DNA from: JAJZGK01 sp035538795
GTDB lineage: Bacteria > Pseudomonadota > Alphaproteobacteria > Rhodospirillales > Magnetospirillaceae
Assembly: GCA_035538795.1 (NCBI GenBank)
Contig: DATLJS010000069.1
Span: forward strand, 1-64,000
Reading direction: 5' to 3'
Length of the DNA stretch: 64,000 nt
Shown here: positions 7,635 to 16,768 of the stretch, piece by piece
Numbering within the stretch: position 1 is the stretch's first letter
Layout: every line of letters starts with the position of its first letter
Position numbers and translations under genes: made by a program
The notes under the pieces: generated by a model
Databases searched by the model: none
The model's input: only the letters and a program-made list of their open reading frames with translations
What the model was told of the DNA's origin: nothing

Positions 7635-9518
7635 GTGCCGATAAAAACTATCTCCGCCGCACAATTCGCGACAGCGTTCGATCTCAGGCCAAATCTTGTG
7701 GCGTGGTTCCTCGGCGCAGGCGCATCGGCCGCCTCTGGCATTCCGACCGGCTATGCCATGATCCGCGATTTCAAGGCGCAAATCTTTTGCCGCGAAACAA
7801 ACCTGTCAAAGCGCGAGATTGATACGGTCGATCCGATCTGGATCGACAGGATCGATGCCTTTTTCCGCCAAAACTCGCAGTTGCCGCCTGACGGTGATCC
7901 TACGGAATATGCCAAGGCCTTCGAAGCGGTTTATCCTGAGGCCCGGCATCGCCGACAGTATATAGACGATGCGATCTCCAAGGGGACTTCCTGTTTTGGA
8001 CATAAGGTGCTTGGCAGTCTTATGGCTGCCGGCAAGGTCGATTGTGTTTTCACGACCAACTTCGATCCACTCATCGAGGAGTCGGCGCTTTCGGCAAATG
8101 GGATTCTGCCAGTAGACAACCAGAACCGCCCGACGGTGGCGGCGATCGATTCTGCCGACCGTGCCATGCGGTGCCTCAATGAATCGGACTGGCCGTTGAT
8201 CGCCAAGCTCCACGGCGATTATCAGTCGGTCGCGATTAAGAACACGGGATCGGAACTGGAGGAACAGGACGCCCGGATGCGGCATGTGCTGGTGGAATCC
8301 GGCAAGCGCTTCGGAATGATCTTCGTCGGCTATAGCGGACGCGACGCTTCGATCATGGAGGCGCTGAACACGGTTCTCGATGCGCCGTCGCCATTTCCGA
8401 ACGGACTGTACTGGCTCACCTCGTCAGTTTCACGCTTGCTACCAGCAGTGATCGAATTCCTAGATCGTGCTCAAGCGGCCGGCTTGGATGTGGCCGTCGT
8501 CGAGTGCGCGACCTTCGACGAACTGGCTGCCGATATCATCAAGATAACCGATCTACCCCAACCGCTTCTTGATCGCGTGATGGAAGGGCGACCTACGCCG
8601 CGCCTCGTGCCCGTTCAGATTCCACATACCAAAGCCCGCGCCTTCCCGGTGCTGCGCTATTCAGCAATTCTGCTCCAGTCGATGCCGACCGCTGCCAGGC
8701 GCATCAGGTTGAAGCAACCGACGACATCGGCAGAGGTGCGCGAGATCTTCAAGGCGAAGGGATGTCGGGCGACGGCGGCCGCGTTGGGGCGTGAGCTAGC
8801 GGCGTTCGGGCGGGACCAGGAAATCCTGGATGCCTTGGCTCCCCTCGGCCCATCGCTTGCTGGAACGATCGACATAGATCCGGTCGCCGATAGCTGGGCG
8901 GTGGGATTGCTCTACGACACGCTCGTGCGATCTCTCGCCCGACAGCGCCCGCTCATCCCACGCTACAGGCGTTCGGGCCATTCGCTCGTCGTTGCAACAC
9001 CGCGCGACGGCGATGATCCTGATCGAACGCGGCGTCAGCAACAAACCCTATCCCGGCTGCGCGACGCCTACGGCACCAGTCTGTTTGGCACAGTGCCCAA
9101 GCTTGGCCTCCCGTTTCAAGAGGGTGTCCACCTCAAGCTGGAACAGGTCGATGGAAAGTGGTGGTGCGGCTTCGAGCCTTACACGTTCGTCCAGTTGCCC
9201 CGGCAAGATAGTTCCCAAACGGACAGTGCGGAGGGTCTGGTCGCCAAAGAAGCTCCGGCTGAGATGGGTATGCGAGCCGAGCGCCGAGGTGATCCTGCCG
9301 GTGACTGGCGCCGCGAGCGATGGGCTCCGCGCTATAATAGGAATTGGGCCAGCATTATTGGGGCTTGGGCACAGCTTCTAACCGAAACGGGAGGCACCAC
9401 CCGAAGTGCCTTCGGGCTCGAAGAGGGCACTGGCATTGATGCCGTGTTCAAGGTGTCTCCCGTTACAGGGTTTAGCCGGCCGTCGCATCACCATACCTAC
9501 TTCGACAGGAGCAAATGA
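7635..9518 (+). CDS. SIR2-APAZ effector of a short Argonaute (SPARSA-type) system
   Basis: This is a 627-residue protein with a GTG start preceded by GGGGAG. The N-terminal SIR2 domain shows WFLGAGASAASGIP (about 25-37), TTNFDPL (about 140), KLHGDY (about 192) and VGYSGRD (about 231), i.e. the NAD-binding and catalytic blocks. Residues about 320-627 have no other domain I recognise and are assigned as APAZ by position. APAZ stands in for the Argonaute N/PAZ regions and binds the short Argonaute. The gene overlaps the Argonaute gene by four bases (ATGA). In characterised SPARSA systems, guide-directed target recognition triggers SIR2 NADase activity and NAD+ depletion, aborting infection by plasmids or phage. 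The APAZ call is inferred from context more than from motifs. Confidence 0.85.
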   Translation: MPIKTISAAQFATAFDLRPNLVAWFLGAGASAASGIPTGYAMIRDFKAQIFCRETNLSKREIDTVDPIWIDRIDAFFRQNSQLPPDGDPTEYAKAFEAVYPEARHRRQYIDDAISKGTSCFGHKVLGSLMAAGKVDCVFTTNFDPLIEESALSANGILPVDNQNRPTVAAIDSADRAMRCLNESDWPLIAKLHGDYQSVAIKNTGSELEEQDARMRHVLVESGKRFGMIFVGYSGRDASIMEALNTVLDAPSPFPNGLYWLTSSVSRLLPAVIEFLDRAQAAGLDVAVVECATFDELAADIIKITDLPQPLLDRVMEGRPTPRLVPVQIPHTKARAFPVLRYSAILLQSMPTAARRIRLKQPTTSAEVREIFKAKGCRATAAALGRELAAFGRDQEILDALAPLGPSLAGTIDIDPVADSWAVGLLYDTLVRSLARQRPLIPRYRRSGHSLVVATPRDGDDPDRTRRQQQTLSRLRDAYGTSLFGTVPKLGLPFQEGVHLKLEQVDGKWWCGFEPYTFVQLPRQDSSQTDSAEGLVAKEAPAEMGMRAERRGDPAGDWRRERWAPRYNRNWASIIGAWAQLLTETGGTTRSAFGLEEGTGIDAVFKVSPVTGFSRPSHHHTYFDRSK

Positions 9519-10966
9519 TGGCGAACCCAGCCCTTACTGAGCTGCCGCCATTCACGCTCTTGGATGAGCCAAACCTGTCGTTTTCGCCATCTGACGCCAC
9601 CCAGGTAGATGTCCATCCATTGCGCGGCCTCCTGAACTTCGGGCCGTATTCGAAAGGATCGTTTAGCGGATACACTCCCCGCATTCGAATCGCGACGGTT
9701 GGCCCGGAGAGCGCTTTCCATCGTCGTGGCGACCTGATGAAGCTGTTGCGCGGCGTGCATCGGCCTTCCGACCGATCAGAATATGTGCCCGAATATCCCG
9801 GTTTTGAGCGCTTGTTCCGCGTGTCGCTCGATCCCGCGCCCGCGAGCGCGCACATCAAGTGGCCCGAACACCTCGACCAGTTGCCGGGTGACGGCAACGC
9901 GCAGCATCGCCTATACCTTGCAATGGATGCCGCGCTCCGCCGTCTCGACGCCGTTCGCAACGAGTTCGACGTTGTGCTGGTCCACTTTCCCGACAACTGG
10001 GACACGGCGACACGCGGAAAATTCTTTGACGCACACGACGTGCTGAAGGCTCTGGGCGCCAAGTATAATATTCCGACCCAGGTTCTGAATGATCGCGTCT
10101 TCACCTTCAGCTTTAAGGCCTCGCTCGCGTGGCGTCTTTCAACCGCACTGTATGTGAAGGCTGCGGGCACACCATGGAAGCTCGCGCCGCTGAAGGGTGT
10201 GCCGGCGGACACCGCCTACATCGGGTTGGCTTATGCCCTGCGTGGTGACCAACAAGATGCGCATTATGTAACGTGCTGCTCGCAGGTCTTCGACATGGAC
10301 GGCGGCGGCATGCAGTTCGTCGCGTTCGAGGCGCGAGACCCGGTGGCCGACGTGGCCGAAGCCCGCCGAAACCCCTTTCTAAGTCGCGACGACATGCGCG
10401 CGGTCCTCGCCCGTAGCCTGGAACTCTATCAGGGGCGCAATGGCGGCAACCTACCAAAACGCATGGTCATTCACAAAACGACCGCGTTCAAGGAAGCTGA
10501 AATCGAGGGCGCGTTTGATGCGCTTACCGGCGTAGCGGAAATAGAGTGCGTCGAGGTCAGCTCGGCGTCGTGCTGGCGCGGCGTCTGGCTCATCAAGTCG
10601 GGAGTAGAGAAGCCGCCGTCAAAACCGTCGGGGTTTCCAGTACCGCGCGGGACGATGGTGATCCGCACGGGCAATTCTGCCTTGGTATGGGTCGCGGGCA
10701 ATGCTCCCGAGGTCTCAAACAAAGGCGATTACTATCAGGGCAAGAAGAGCATCCCCCGGCCGCTGCAACTGATCCGTCATGCCGGTAGCGGGCCACTTGA
10801 ACTCACAGCCCATGAAGCGTTGGCCCTCACGAAGATGGATTGGAATAACGACGCGCTCTACGACCCAGTGCCGGTTAGCATTCGCTATTCGCAGAAACTG
10901 GCCCGCACGATAGCGAATGTCCCCGACCTACCTCGGAATGTTTATCCCTATCGGTTGTTCATGTGA
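9515..10966 (+). CDS. Short prokaryotic Argonaute (MID-PIWI)
   Basis: At 483 residues this is the usual short-pAgo length, without N or PAZ domains. It opens with the short-pAgo signature LLDEPNLSF...GLLNFGPYS and YPGFERLF. The MID/PIWI part has NIPTQVL, SLAWRLSTALYVKAAGTPWKL, VTCCSQVFD, MVIHKTTAF and a C-terminal LTKMDWNNDALYDPVPVSIRYSQKLA. Several of these blocks closely match the pAgo of the SPARTA system. Where active Argonautes carry the first catalytic Asp, this one reads IGLAYA, so it is probably nuclease-dead, as short pAgos are. It would bind a guide and its target and signal through the SIR2-APAZ partner. Two adjacent ATGs (9515, 9518) could start it. Confidence 0.9.
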   Translation: MMANPALTELPPFTLLDEPNLSFSPSDATQVDVHPLRGLLNFGPYSKGSFSGYTPRIRIATVGPESAFHRRGDLMKLLRGVHRPSDRSEYVPEYPGFERLFRVSLDPAPASAHIKWPEHLDQLPGDGNAQHRLYLAMDAALRRLDAVRNEFDVVLVHFPDNWDTATRGKFFDAHDVLKALGAKYNIPTQVLNDRVFTFSFKASLAWRLSTALYVKAAGTPWKLAPLKGVPADTAYIGLAYALRGDQQDAHYVTCCSQVFDMDGGGMQFVAFEARDPVADVAEARRNPFLSRDDMRAVLARSLELYQGRNGGNLPKRMVIHKTTAFKEAEIEGAFDALTGVAEIECVEVSSASCWRGVWLIKSGVEKPPSKPSGFPVPRGTMVIRTGNSALVWVAGNAPEVSNKGDYYQGKKSIPRPLQLIRHAGSGPLELTAHEALALTKMDWNNDALYDPVPVSIRYSQKLARTIANVPDLPRNVYPYRLFM

Positions 10967-11104
10967 GCCCTCCGCGGGTGCCGATCAGATCCACATGATA
11001 CTGTAGGATTGGCGATATTAATTGCAACAAATCTCGTAACTTAATTTGGCAAACAAGAATCGAGCAGAACGCCGATGACGAGATAAATAAAAGGGAGGCT
11101 CAGA

Positions 11105-12904
11105 TTGCGAATTTCTCGCGTTAATATCGAGAATTTTCGGGGAATCAGGCAGGCAGAAATCCACTTTTCTGGAACGTCTGTCCTGCTCGGCGACAACAAC
11201 ACCGGAAAGTCGACGGTATTTGAAGCAATAGAGCTTGCCATCGGTGCGGACCGATTGGCGAGGACGCAGGCCATTGACGAACACGACTTTTATGGCGGCG
11301 ATTATCTGCCGGTGGAAGGCGGTCCACAAAAGCGTATCGTGGTCGAAGTCGTCATCGCTGGCCTCGATGAGGCGCACTGCACGAAGTTCCGCAACAATCT
11401 CGAATTCTGGCGGCAGGCCGACCGCTCACTTCTCGGGCCCGGCCAGGGCGCAAACCTCGGTCAGCCGGGGATCGAGCCGGCGGTCCGCATCCGGTTCGAA
11501 GGGGCCTACGACCCGGAGAACGACGACTTCATGGCCAAGACATGGTTCGCCGTACCACGACATGAGGACGGGGCGCCGATCAATGAGTGCCGGTCCAGCG
11601 ACAAACGGGAATTCGGTTTTCTTCACCTTCGTGCCCTGCGAACCGGAAACCGGGCGCTTTCCATGGAGCGCGGTTCGCTCCTCGACATCATCCTCAAGAC
11701 CTACGAAGTGCGCACCCGCATGTGGGAAGGCCTTCTTCGGCAGCTCCGTGACCTCGACGTCGTCGGCGCCAATGATCCCGAATTCGGTCGCATCCTGACA
11801 GCCATTCGCGACGCCATGCGCGACATCGTCCCAGGCGAATGGGCCGATGCGCCTCATCTTCGTGTGTCGGAACTGACGCGCGAAGATCTCCGGCGCGTCC
11901 TGAAATCCTTCCTCGCAACCGGTGTTCCCGGCTACGCCGCTCCCTTTCAGCACCAAGGCTCAGGCACGATCAATGCACTCGTGCTCGCCATGCTGGGGTT
12001 GATTGCCGAGCGTCGCCACGGCCGCGTCATCTTTGCCATGGAGGAGCCCGAACTCTCGCTGCCACCCCATGTTCAGAAGCGCGTCGTCGACAAGGTCAGA
12101 GGCATCGCAGCCCAAGCCCTCTTCACCTCGCACTCTCCCTATGTGATCGAGCAGTTTCAGCCGGAACAGATGATGGTGATGACCCGCAACGCAGTGGGTG
12201 TCCTCACGGCATTGAATATAGCGCTTCCCGAGAATCTGAAGCTCAAGACGTTTCGCGATGGCTTTCGGACGCGCTTCTGCGAGGCGTTGCTTGCCCGGCG
12301 AGTAATCGTGGTTGAGGGAAAGACCGAGCTAGTCGCCTATAGCGCGGTTGCCCGGCGTGCCGCAGAGCTCGTACCAGCAGACTACCAGCGATTGGACGCG
12401 CTCGGATGGGTGCCGTTCGACGCCGGTGGCCAAACCGCGGTCGCTTCATTTGCCGCGTTCTTTCGAAGCCTCGGGAAAACCGTCGCCACGATCTTCGACC
12501 AACAAGCTGACGCCGAGCGCCAGGCGATCGTCGCCTCCTGCGACGCCGCCTTTGAACAGCCCTACGCCGGCTTCGAGCACCTACTTGCGGCCGAGGTGTC
12601 GGTTGCGATGCAAGCCTGGTTCGTCCAGTTCTTCGTCGGTGCCGGTGAATGGCCGCAGGCTTTGAATCATCTCTTGCCTCCACCGGGCTCGCCGGAAGAG
12701 AACTATCGAGCTGCCTTTGTGGCCTTGTTCAAGCACAAGAAGGGCGACGATTATCTCACCGTATTCCTGAATCTATGCCAGGTCGGGCATTTTCCGCCAA
12801 CCATGCTGGGGGTCATCACGGCACTCAAGAATCTGGCTGCGCCACCACCACCACCACCACCGCCACCGCCACCGCCACCGGCACAACCCAATATCTTTGA
12901 GTAA
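11105..12904 (+). CDS. GajA-like OLD-family ATPase/TOPRIM nuclease (Gabija)
   Basis: This 599-residue protein has a TTG start with GGGAGG upstream. Residues 1-380 are an ABC-type ATPase: ISRVNIENFRGI, Walker A GDNNTGKS (29-36), FAMEEPELSLPP and LFTSHSPYVIEQF. A TOPRIM nuclease follows, with VIVVEGKTE near 400 and TIFDQQAD near 463. The next gene is a UvrD-like helicase 5 bases away, the Gabija (GajAB) arrangement. Oddly, the C-terminus is a run of 13 prolines before AQPNIFE, encoded by a CCA/CCG tract at 12843-12881. Length and order match Gabija; a generic class 2 OLD-UvrD pair is the alternative name for the same thing. Confidence 0.88.
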   Translation: MRISRVNIENFRGIRQAEIHFSGTSVLLGDNNTGKSTVFEAIELAIGADRLARTQAIDEHDFYGGDYLPVEGGPQKRIVVEVVIAGLDEAHCTKFRNNLEFWRQADRSLLGPGQGANLGQPGIEPAVRIRFEGAYDPENDDFMAKTWFAVPRHEDGAPINECRSSDKREFGFLHLRALRTGNRALSMERGSLLDIILKTYEVRTRMWEGLLRQLRDLDVVGANDPEFGRILTAIRDAMRDIVPGEWADAPHLRVSELTREDLRRVLKSFLATGVPGYAAPFQHQGSGTINALVLAMLGLIAERRHGRVIFAMEEPELSLPPHVQKRVVDKVRGIAAQALFTSHSPYVIEQFQPEQMMVMTRNAVGVLTALNIALPENLKLKTFRDGFRTRFCEALLARRVIVVEGKTELVAYSAVARRAAELVPADYQRLDALGWVPFDAGGQTAVASFAAFFRSLGKTVATIFDQQADAERQAIVASCDAAFEQPYAGFEHLLAAEVSVAMQAWFVQFFVGAGEWPQALNHLLPPPGSPEENYRAAFVALFKHKKGDDYLTVFLNLCQVGHFPPTMLGVITALKNLAAPPPPPPPPPPPPPAQPNIFE

Positions 12905-12909
12905 CCGCA

Positions 12910-14616
12910 ATGGCGTTGGTCCTATGCGAACACAGACAACGCCTACTCCGGACAGAGGGCAACATCCTGGTCCGGGGCGGCGCCGGATCGGGCAAGACCA
13001 CGATCGCACTCGCCAAGGCATGTGCCGATCTCGATGCTGCGAACTTGGGCCCGCTGGGAAAGGCGCTATTCCTGAGCTTCGCGCGGGCGACTGTAGCGCG
13101 CGTCGCCGAACAGGCAACCGCCACACTGCCTCGCACACTGATGTCACGTATCGAGATCAACACCTATCACGGCTTCGCCTGGACGATACTAAAGAGCCAT
13201 GGCTACCTGATCTGCGCCAAACAAGGCGTGTCTCTACTTCTGCCTGCCCAGGCCCGGGCGCATCTCGCAGGTCTCGATGGCGACGCCCGATCGGCCCGGC
13301 AAAGGGAGTTGTTCGACACGCAAGGTCTGATCGCCTTCGACCTCTTTCCGGTCTTGATGACCGAGCTCTTCCAAGCAGCGCCCATGCTCGCGAGAGCTTA
13401 CGCCAGAGCCTATCCGCTGATCATTGTCGACGAGTTTCAGGACACGAATGCCGAAGAGTGGCAAATGATCAGCCAGCTTGGACAGCATAGCCGCCTTATC
13501 GCGCTCGGCGACCCGAAACAGAGGATCTACGACTTCAAAGGCGCGCACCCGCGCCGGTTCGATGATTTTGTCGCAGCGTTCAACCCCACGCCCTTTGATT
13601 TTGCCGGGGAGAACAATCGTAGCCCCGGCACGGCAATCGCTCAGTTCGCCAATGACATTATCGCCGGAGAATATACGGCTGCTGCCTATGCAGGCGTTTC
13701 AGTTTCGCGCTATCGCGGGCGCAGCCTCCGCCCGCTCAAACAGGAAATCCTGCGGGCCGTTGCCCGGTTGCGCCGGAACCCGGAATGGTCCCTGGCGGTC
13801 CTCGTACCCGCCAACGTCCTGGCCGTCAGCGTCTTTGACTACATGGCCGAGGCGGCGCATGGCCTTCCGTCATATCCGGTCGACATCCTGGTAGCAGCCG
13901 AAGGCCCAATGCTGGCTGCAGACGTGATTGCGCTGCTGATGGAACCGCGACCAAACGAACAGACCCATGCCGCGGCCATCCTAGAGGGGTTGGCTGCATT
14001 CGAACTCGGTCGCTCAGAAGAGGCATCCGCGACGGCGATCCGAAAGGCAGGCCGGTACAAAGAGATTGCCCAAGCCGTTCGGGATCGGGGTCTGGACGGG
14101 CTCGGAGCACGCGGTATCGGCCCGGGCGTTAGAAGCCTGTTGGCCAGCATCGCGGCGATCCAGCTGACCGGGGATCCCATGACGGATTGGCGGGCCGTGC
14201 GCGCCCAACTCGACGCGAGCGGCCGCGACGAGTTCAGGGCGCTCGCGAAGGAAGCCCGCCACATGCGTCTGCTGAGGCGCGGCGCCCAAATCGAATCCAG
14301 ACTTGCCGAGGCCTGGCGCACTTATGGCAGCTACAACAATGCCCGAGCCTTGCTGGCCGCCGCCGTAGTCGAGGACCAGTTCGCCGCCACCACCCGCCCC
14401 CAGCAGGGCGTGACCGTGATGACCATCCATAAGGCGAAGGGGAAGGAATTCGATGAAGTCATCGTCTTCGAGGGCCTGTTCTCCCGCTATGTGCAGAGAC
14501 CCGGCGCCGATGGCGAGCGTTCTGCGCGCTTCAACCTCCACGTCGCCGCCACCCGTGCACGGCGCGCCGTGACCATCATGACGCCCGAAATCCAACCCTG
14601 TCATATCCTTCCCTGA
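12910..14616 (+). CDS. GajB-like UvrD/Rep-family helicase (Gabija)
   Basis: The 568-residue superfamily 1 helicase has Walker A GGAGSGKT (23-30), motif II IIVDEFQDTN (about 172), motif III-like ALGDPKQRIYDFKGA and the C-terminal motifs VMTIHKAKGKEFDEV (about 500) and HVAATRARRAV. It is shorter than UvrD (about 720), which is usual for GajB (about 500). It is the second gene of the GajA operon. In Gabija, GajB senses DNA termini and hydrolyses nucleotides while GajA cleaves DNA. A further gene begins 10 bases later. Confidence 0.88.
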   Translation: MALVLCEHRQRLLRTEGNILVRGGAGSGKTTIALAKACADLDAANLGPLGKALFLSFARATVARVAEQATATLPRTLMSRIEINTYHGFAWTILKSHGYLICAKQGVSLLLPAQARAHLAGLDGDARSARQRELFDTQGLIAFDLFPVLMTELFQAAPMLARAYARAYPLIIVDEFQDTNAEEWQMISQLGQHSRLIALGDPKQRIYDFKGAHPRRFDDFVAAFNPTPFDFAGENNRSPGTAIAQFANDIIAGEYTAAAYAGVSVSRYRGRSLRPLKQEILRAVARLRRNPEWSLAVLVPANVLAVSVFDYMAEAAHGLPSYPVDILVAAEGPMLAADVIALLMEPRPNEQTHAAAILEGLAAFELGRSEEASATAIRKAGRYKEIAQAVRDRGLDGLGARGIGPGVRSLLASIAAIQLTGDPMTDWRAVRAQLDASGRDEFRALAKEARHMRLLRRGAQIESRLAEAWRTYGSYNNARALLAAAVVEDQFAATTRPQQGVTVMTIHKAKGKEFDEVIVFEGLFSRYVQRPGADGERSARFNLHVAATRARRAVTIMTPEIQPCHILP

Positions 14617-14626
14617 GGAAGCCACC

Positions 14627-14941
14627 GTGAACGACAAGCCGCGCAAGCACCACTTCGTCCCGCAATTCTGGATACGCCGCTTCGCCGGCATGGATGGAAA
14701 GCTCTGGGCCTATGATCACGACAATGGCCGGATCAGCGAACGCTCCTCCAAGCAGTTGATGCAGATTTTCAACCTCTACACTGTTCAGCCATCAGGCGCC
14801 GACGAGGTGGGAAGAAGGCCGGCATATCACGTTGGAGCTTCGCGGCGAGCTCGTGATCTGGGAAGCGGTCGATGGCCGTCGTCCAAATTGCCAAAGCCTC
14901 AATCTTCTCCCCCCTGTTCCAGTAAGCGCCCCCGAGATTGA
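14627..14941 (+). pseudogene. DUF4238 protein, 3'-truncated
   Basis: The first about 57 residues, from KPRKHHFVPQFWIRRFAG through DGKLWAYDHDNGRISERSSKQL to FNLYTV, match the N-terminus of DUF4238. That family normally runs to about 250-350 residues. After about base 14,800 the frame becomes low-complexity (RRARDLGSGRW...KPQSSPPCSSK) because it is now antisense to the TPR gene coming from the other side. The gene was cut when the two segments were joined tail to tail. It follows GajB by 10 bases, so an intact ancestor could have been a third member of that operon. DUF4238 genes are frequent in defence neighbourhoods; function unknown. Confidence 0.75.
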
Positions 14942-16766
14942 ACATCGCCAAGTCGTAATCGGGATCCAGGGCGAGCGCCTTCTCATAGGCGTCAATGGCC
15001 TGCGCGGACTGGCCAAGGTCGCCGTAGGCCGCGCCGAGCTGAAACCAGCTCATGGCGTCAGGCTGGATGCGCTCGGCCTGTTCGCGCAAGATTGGCAAGC
15101 TCTCTTCAAACCGACCGAGAAAGTTGAGGGCGGTCCCAAGGCAGTAGCCGTAGTGACCGCCCGCCAGATCAAAGGCCTTCCGAAAACAGTGCTCAGCCTC
15201 GGCCCAGTCCGCTTCATCTTGCGCCCAGTGCCCAAGGCGATCCCATAAGAAGGCGACTTCATCCTTGTCGTTGACGTGCTCGATTTGGCGATCGAACTCG
15301 GCACGGAATTCCGCGTAGGCGCGGCTAACATCCTCTCCCTCCGCTCGCAGGTACAAAGTGGCCAACAGCAGCTCGCGACGACCTCCGGAGGTCTCGGGGT
15401 GGGCGCTGACATAGCGGTGCCAGAAGCCCAGCGCTTGGCGCGCATTGTCCGTCGTTGTACGACCGAAGCTCGCCACCAGCCGTGCGAAAAACGGCCAGAT
15501 CCATGGCTCGGAGTCAGCTTGGACTAGGAGGCTATTGATCTCGCGGAACGCCGCGCTTCCCTCTCCCATGTTGAAAAGGACGTTGGCTCTCCACCCCGCG
15601 ACTCCGGCCGCTTTGGCGCGCGTAGGGTCGGTGAAGACGGCCTGATCCAGATGCGCGAGGGCGTGCTTCCACTCGCCATGGCGCACGTAGAATTGGGCTA
15701 AGGCATTGTGGGCTTCAGGAAGGTGCGGGTTCAGCCGCAAGGCTTCGCGGTAGTGCTCGACTGCTCGCTTCTCATCTCCGAGCCGCTCAAAGCTCGTCCC
15801 GAGGTTTTTATGGCCCTGGGATGCTAGATCCGGCGTGTGGGCAAACGCGGGATCAGCGAGAGCCGCCTCATAGGCGGCCTTGGCGTCTTCCTCTTGGCCG
15901 AGCGCCGAGAAGGCATTGCCGACCGTGTAGTGAAGGCTGCCCCGCTCGTAGCGGCCCAGGTCGAGCTGATTCATGAAGAAGTTCACGGCGGCTTCGATTC
16001 GTGCGCGCGACCGACTTAATCCCGCCATCCCGAGATTGACCTCAGCCATGTAAGCGGGGCCCATGGCTTTGCTGTCTACCCCGAGCACTGCCGCAAACCG
16101 ATCAAAGGCCGCGCTGATCGCTACGTCGGCGTCCTGATTGTAGAGGTGCGCAAGGAGTTGGCCGGCCAGGGCCGCATCGTCCGGAATATGGATGTCCGGA
16201 GTACCGCCTCGAACGAGACCAGCGACGTCGCCAGGCACCGCCCGGGTCTGCTCGACCCGACGATCGCGCGCCGCCCGCGCCGCGGATCTAGCCAACGTGG
16301 CCAGCCGATTCAGCCGCTCGTTTGTCAGCTCGTCAGTGAAATTCACGGTGAGCGATTGCTGGTGGGTCCAGTTTTTTCCCGCGTGCTCGTATTGGTGGAG
16401 AACAGTTTCCGCTGGGCAGATGCGCAGCGACGACGTTGGGATATGATAAGCCGCGTAGAAGCTGTGCGGGTGCATCAGTAAGTAATTCAGATTCGAGCGG
16501 CTGACCTCAATGCTGAGAGAGGCATCTGCGTTGAGCGGGCGTTCGGTCCCTTTGAGCTGCACGTGGACTCTGACGTTGGTCGCCTGCTCCTGATCGACAA
16601 CTTCGATCTCACAGTCCGTTCCATAGTCCTTGCGGTCAGAGCGTTGGAGGATGAAGCGACCGCTCGCCGCTAGGCGTGCCTGGAAGGCCGCTTCCGCCTT
16701 CTCTTCTGAGACATGATTAGCGTCACGCTTGGGCAGGTCGTCGAGATGGCCCATATCGTCAGCCAT
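14769..16766 (-). CDS. DUF4365 nuclease domain fused to TPR repeats
   Basis: In this 665-residue protein, residues about 15-155 are a DUF4365-type PD-(D/E)xK nuclease fold, with YGTDCEIEV (D51, E53) and VHVQLKGT (Q70, K72) as the putative metal site. From about 245 to 650 there are at least seven TPR units. Examples are SLHYTVGNAFSALGQEEDAKAAYEAAL, KNLGTSFERLGDEKRAVEHYREAL and WFQLGAAYGDLGQSAQAIDAYEKAL. It sits 2 bases downstream of a HEPN-like gene on the same strand. The last residues (after FFPPR) are read from the antisense of the DUF4238 fragment, so the original C-terminus is altered. A defence role is inferred from domains and position. Confidence 0.8.
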   Translation of the reverse strand: MADDMGHLDDLPKRDANHVSEEKAEAAFQARLAASGRFILQRSDRKDYGTDCEIEVVDQEQATNVRVHVQLKGTERPLNADASLSIEVSRSNLNYLLMHPHSFYAAYHIPTSSLRICPAETVLHQYEHAGKNWTHQQSLTVNFTDELTNERLNRLATLARSAARAARDRRVEQTRAVPGDVAGLVRGGTPDIHIPDDAALAGQLLAHLYNQDADVAISAAFDRFAAVLGVDSKAMGPAYMAEVNLGMAGLSRSRARIEAAVNFFMNQLDLGRYERGSLHYTVGNAFSALGQEEDAKAAYEAALADPAFAHTPDLASQGHKNLGTSFERLGDEKRAVEHYREALRLNPHLPEAHNALAQFYVRHGEWKHALAHLDQAVFTDPTRAKAAGVAGWRANVLFNMGEGSAAFREINSLLVQADSEPWIWPFFARLVASFGRTTTDNARQALGFWHRYVSAHPETSGGRRELLLATLYLRAEGEDVSRAYAEFRAEFDRQIEHVNDKDEVAFLWDRLGHWAQDEADWAEAEHCFRKAFDLAGGHYGYCLGTALNFLGRFEESLPILREQAERIQPDAMSWFQLGAAYGDLGQSAQAIDAYEKALALDPDYDLAMFNLGGAYWNRGEKIEALAIWTTAIDRFPDHELAAKLQRDMPAFFPPRRRLMAEQCRG

Positions 16767-16768
16767 CC

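Noticed and set aside
12840..12885. CCA/CCG tandem tract as a possible CRISPR or regulatory repeat
   Set aside because: It is in frame inside gajA and encodes prolines; no spacers.
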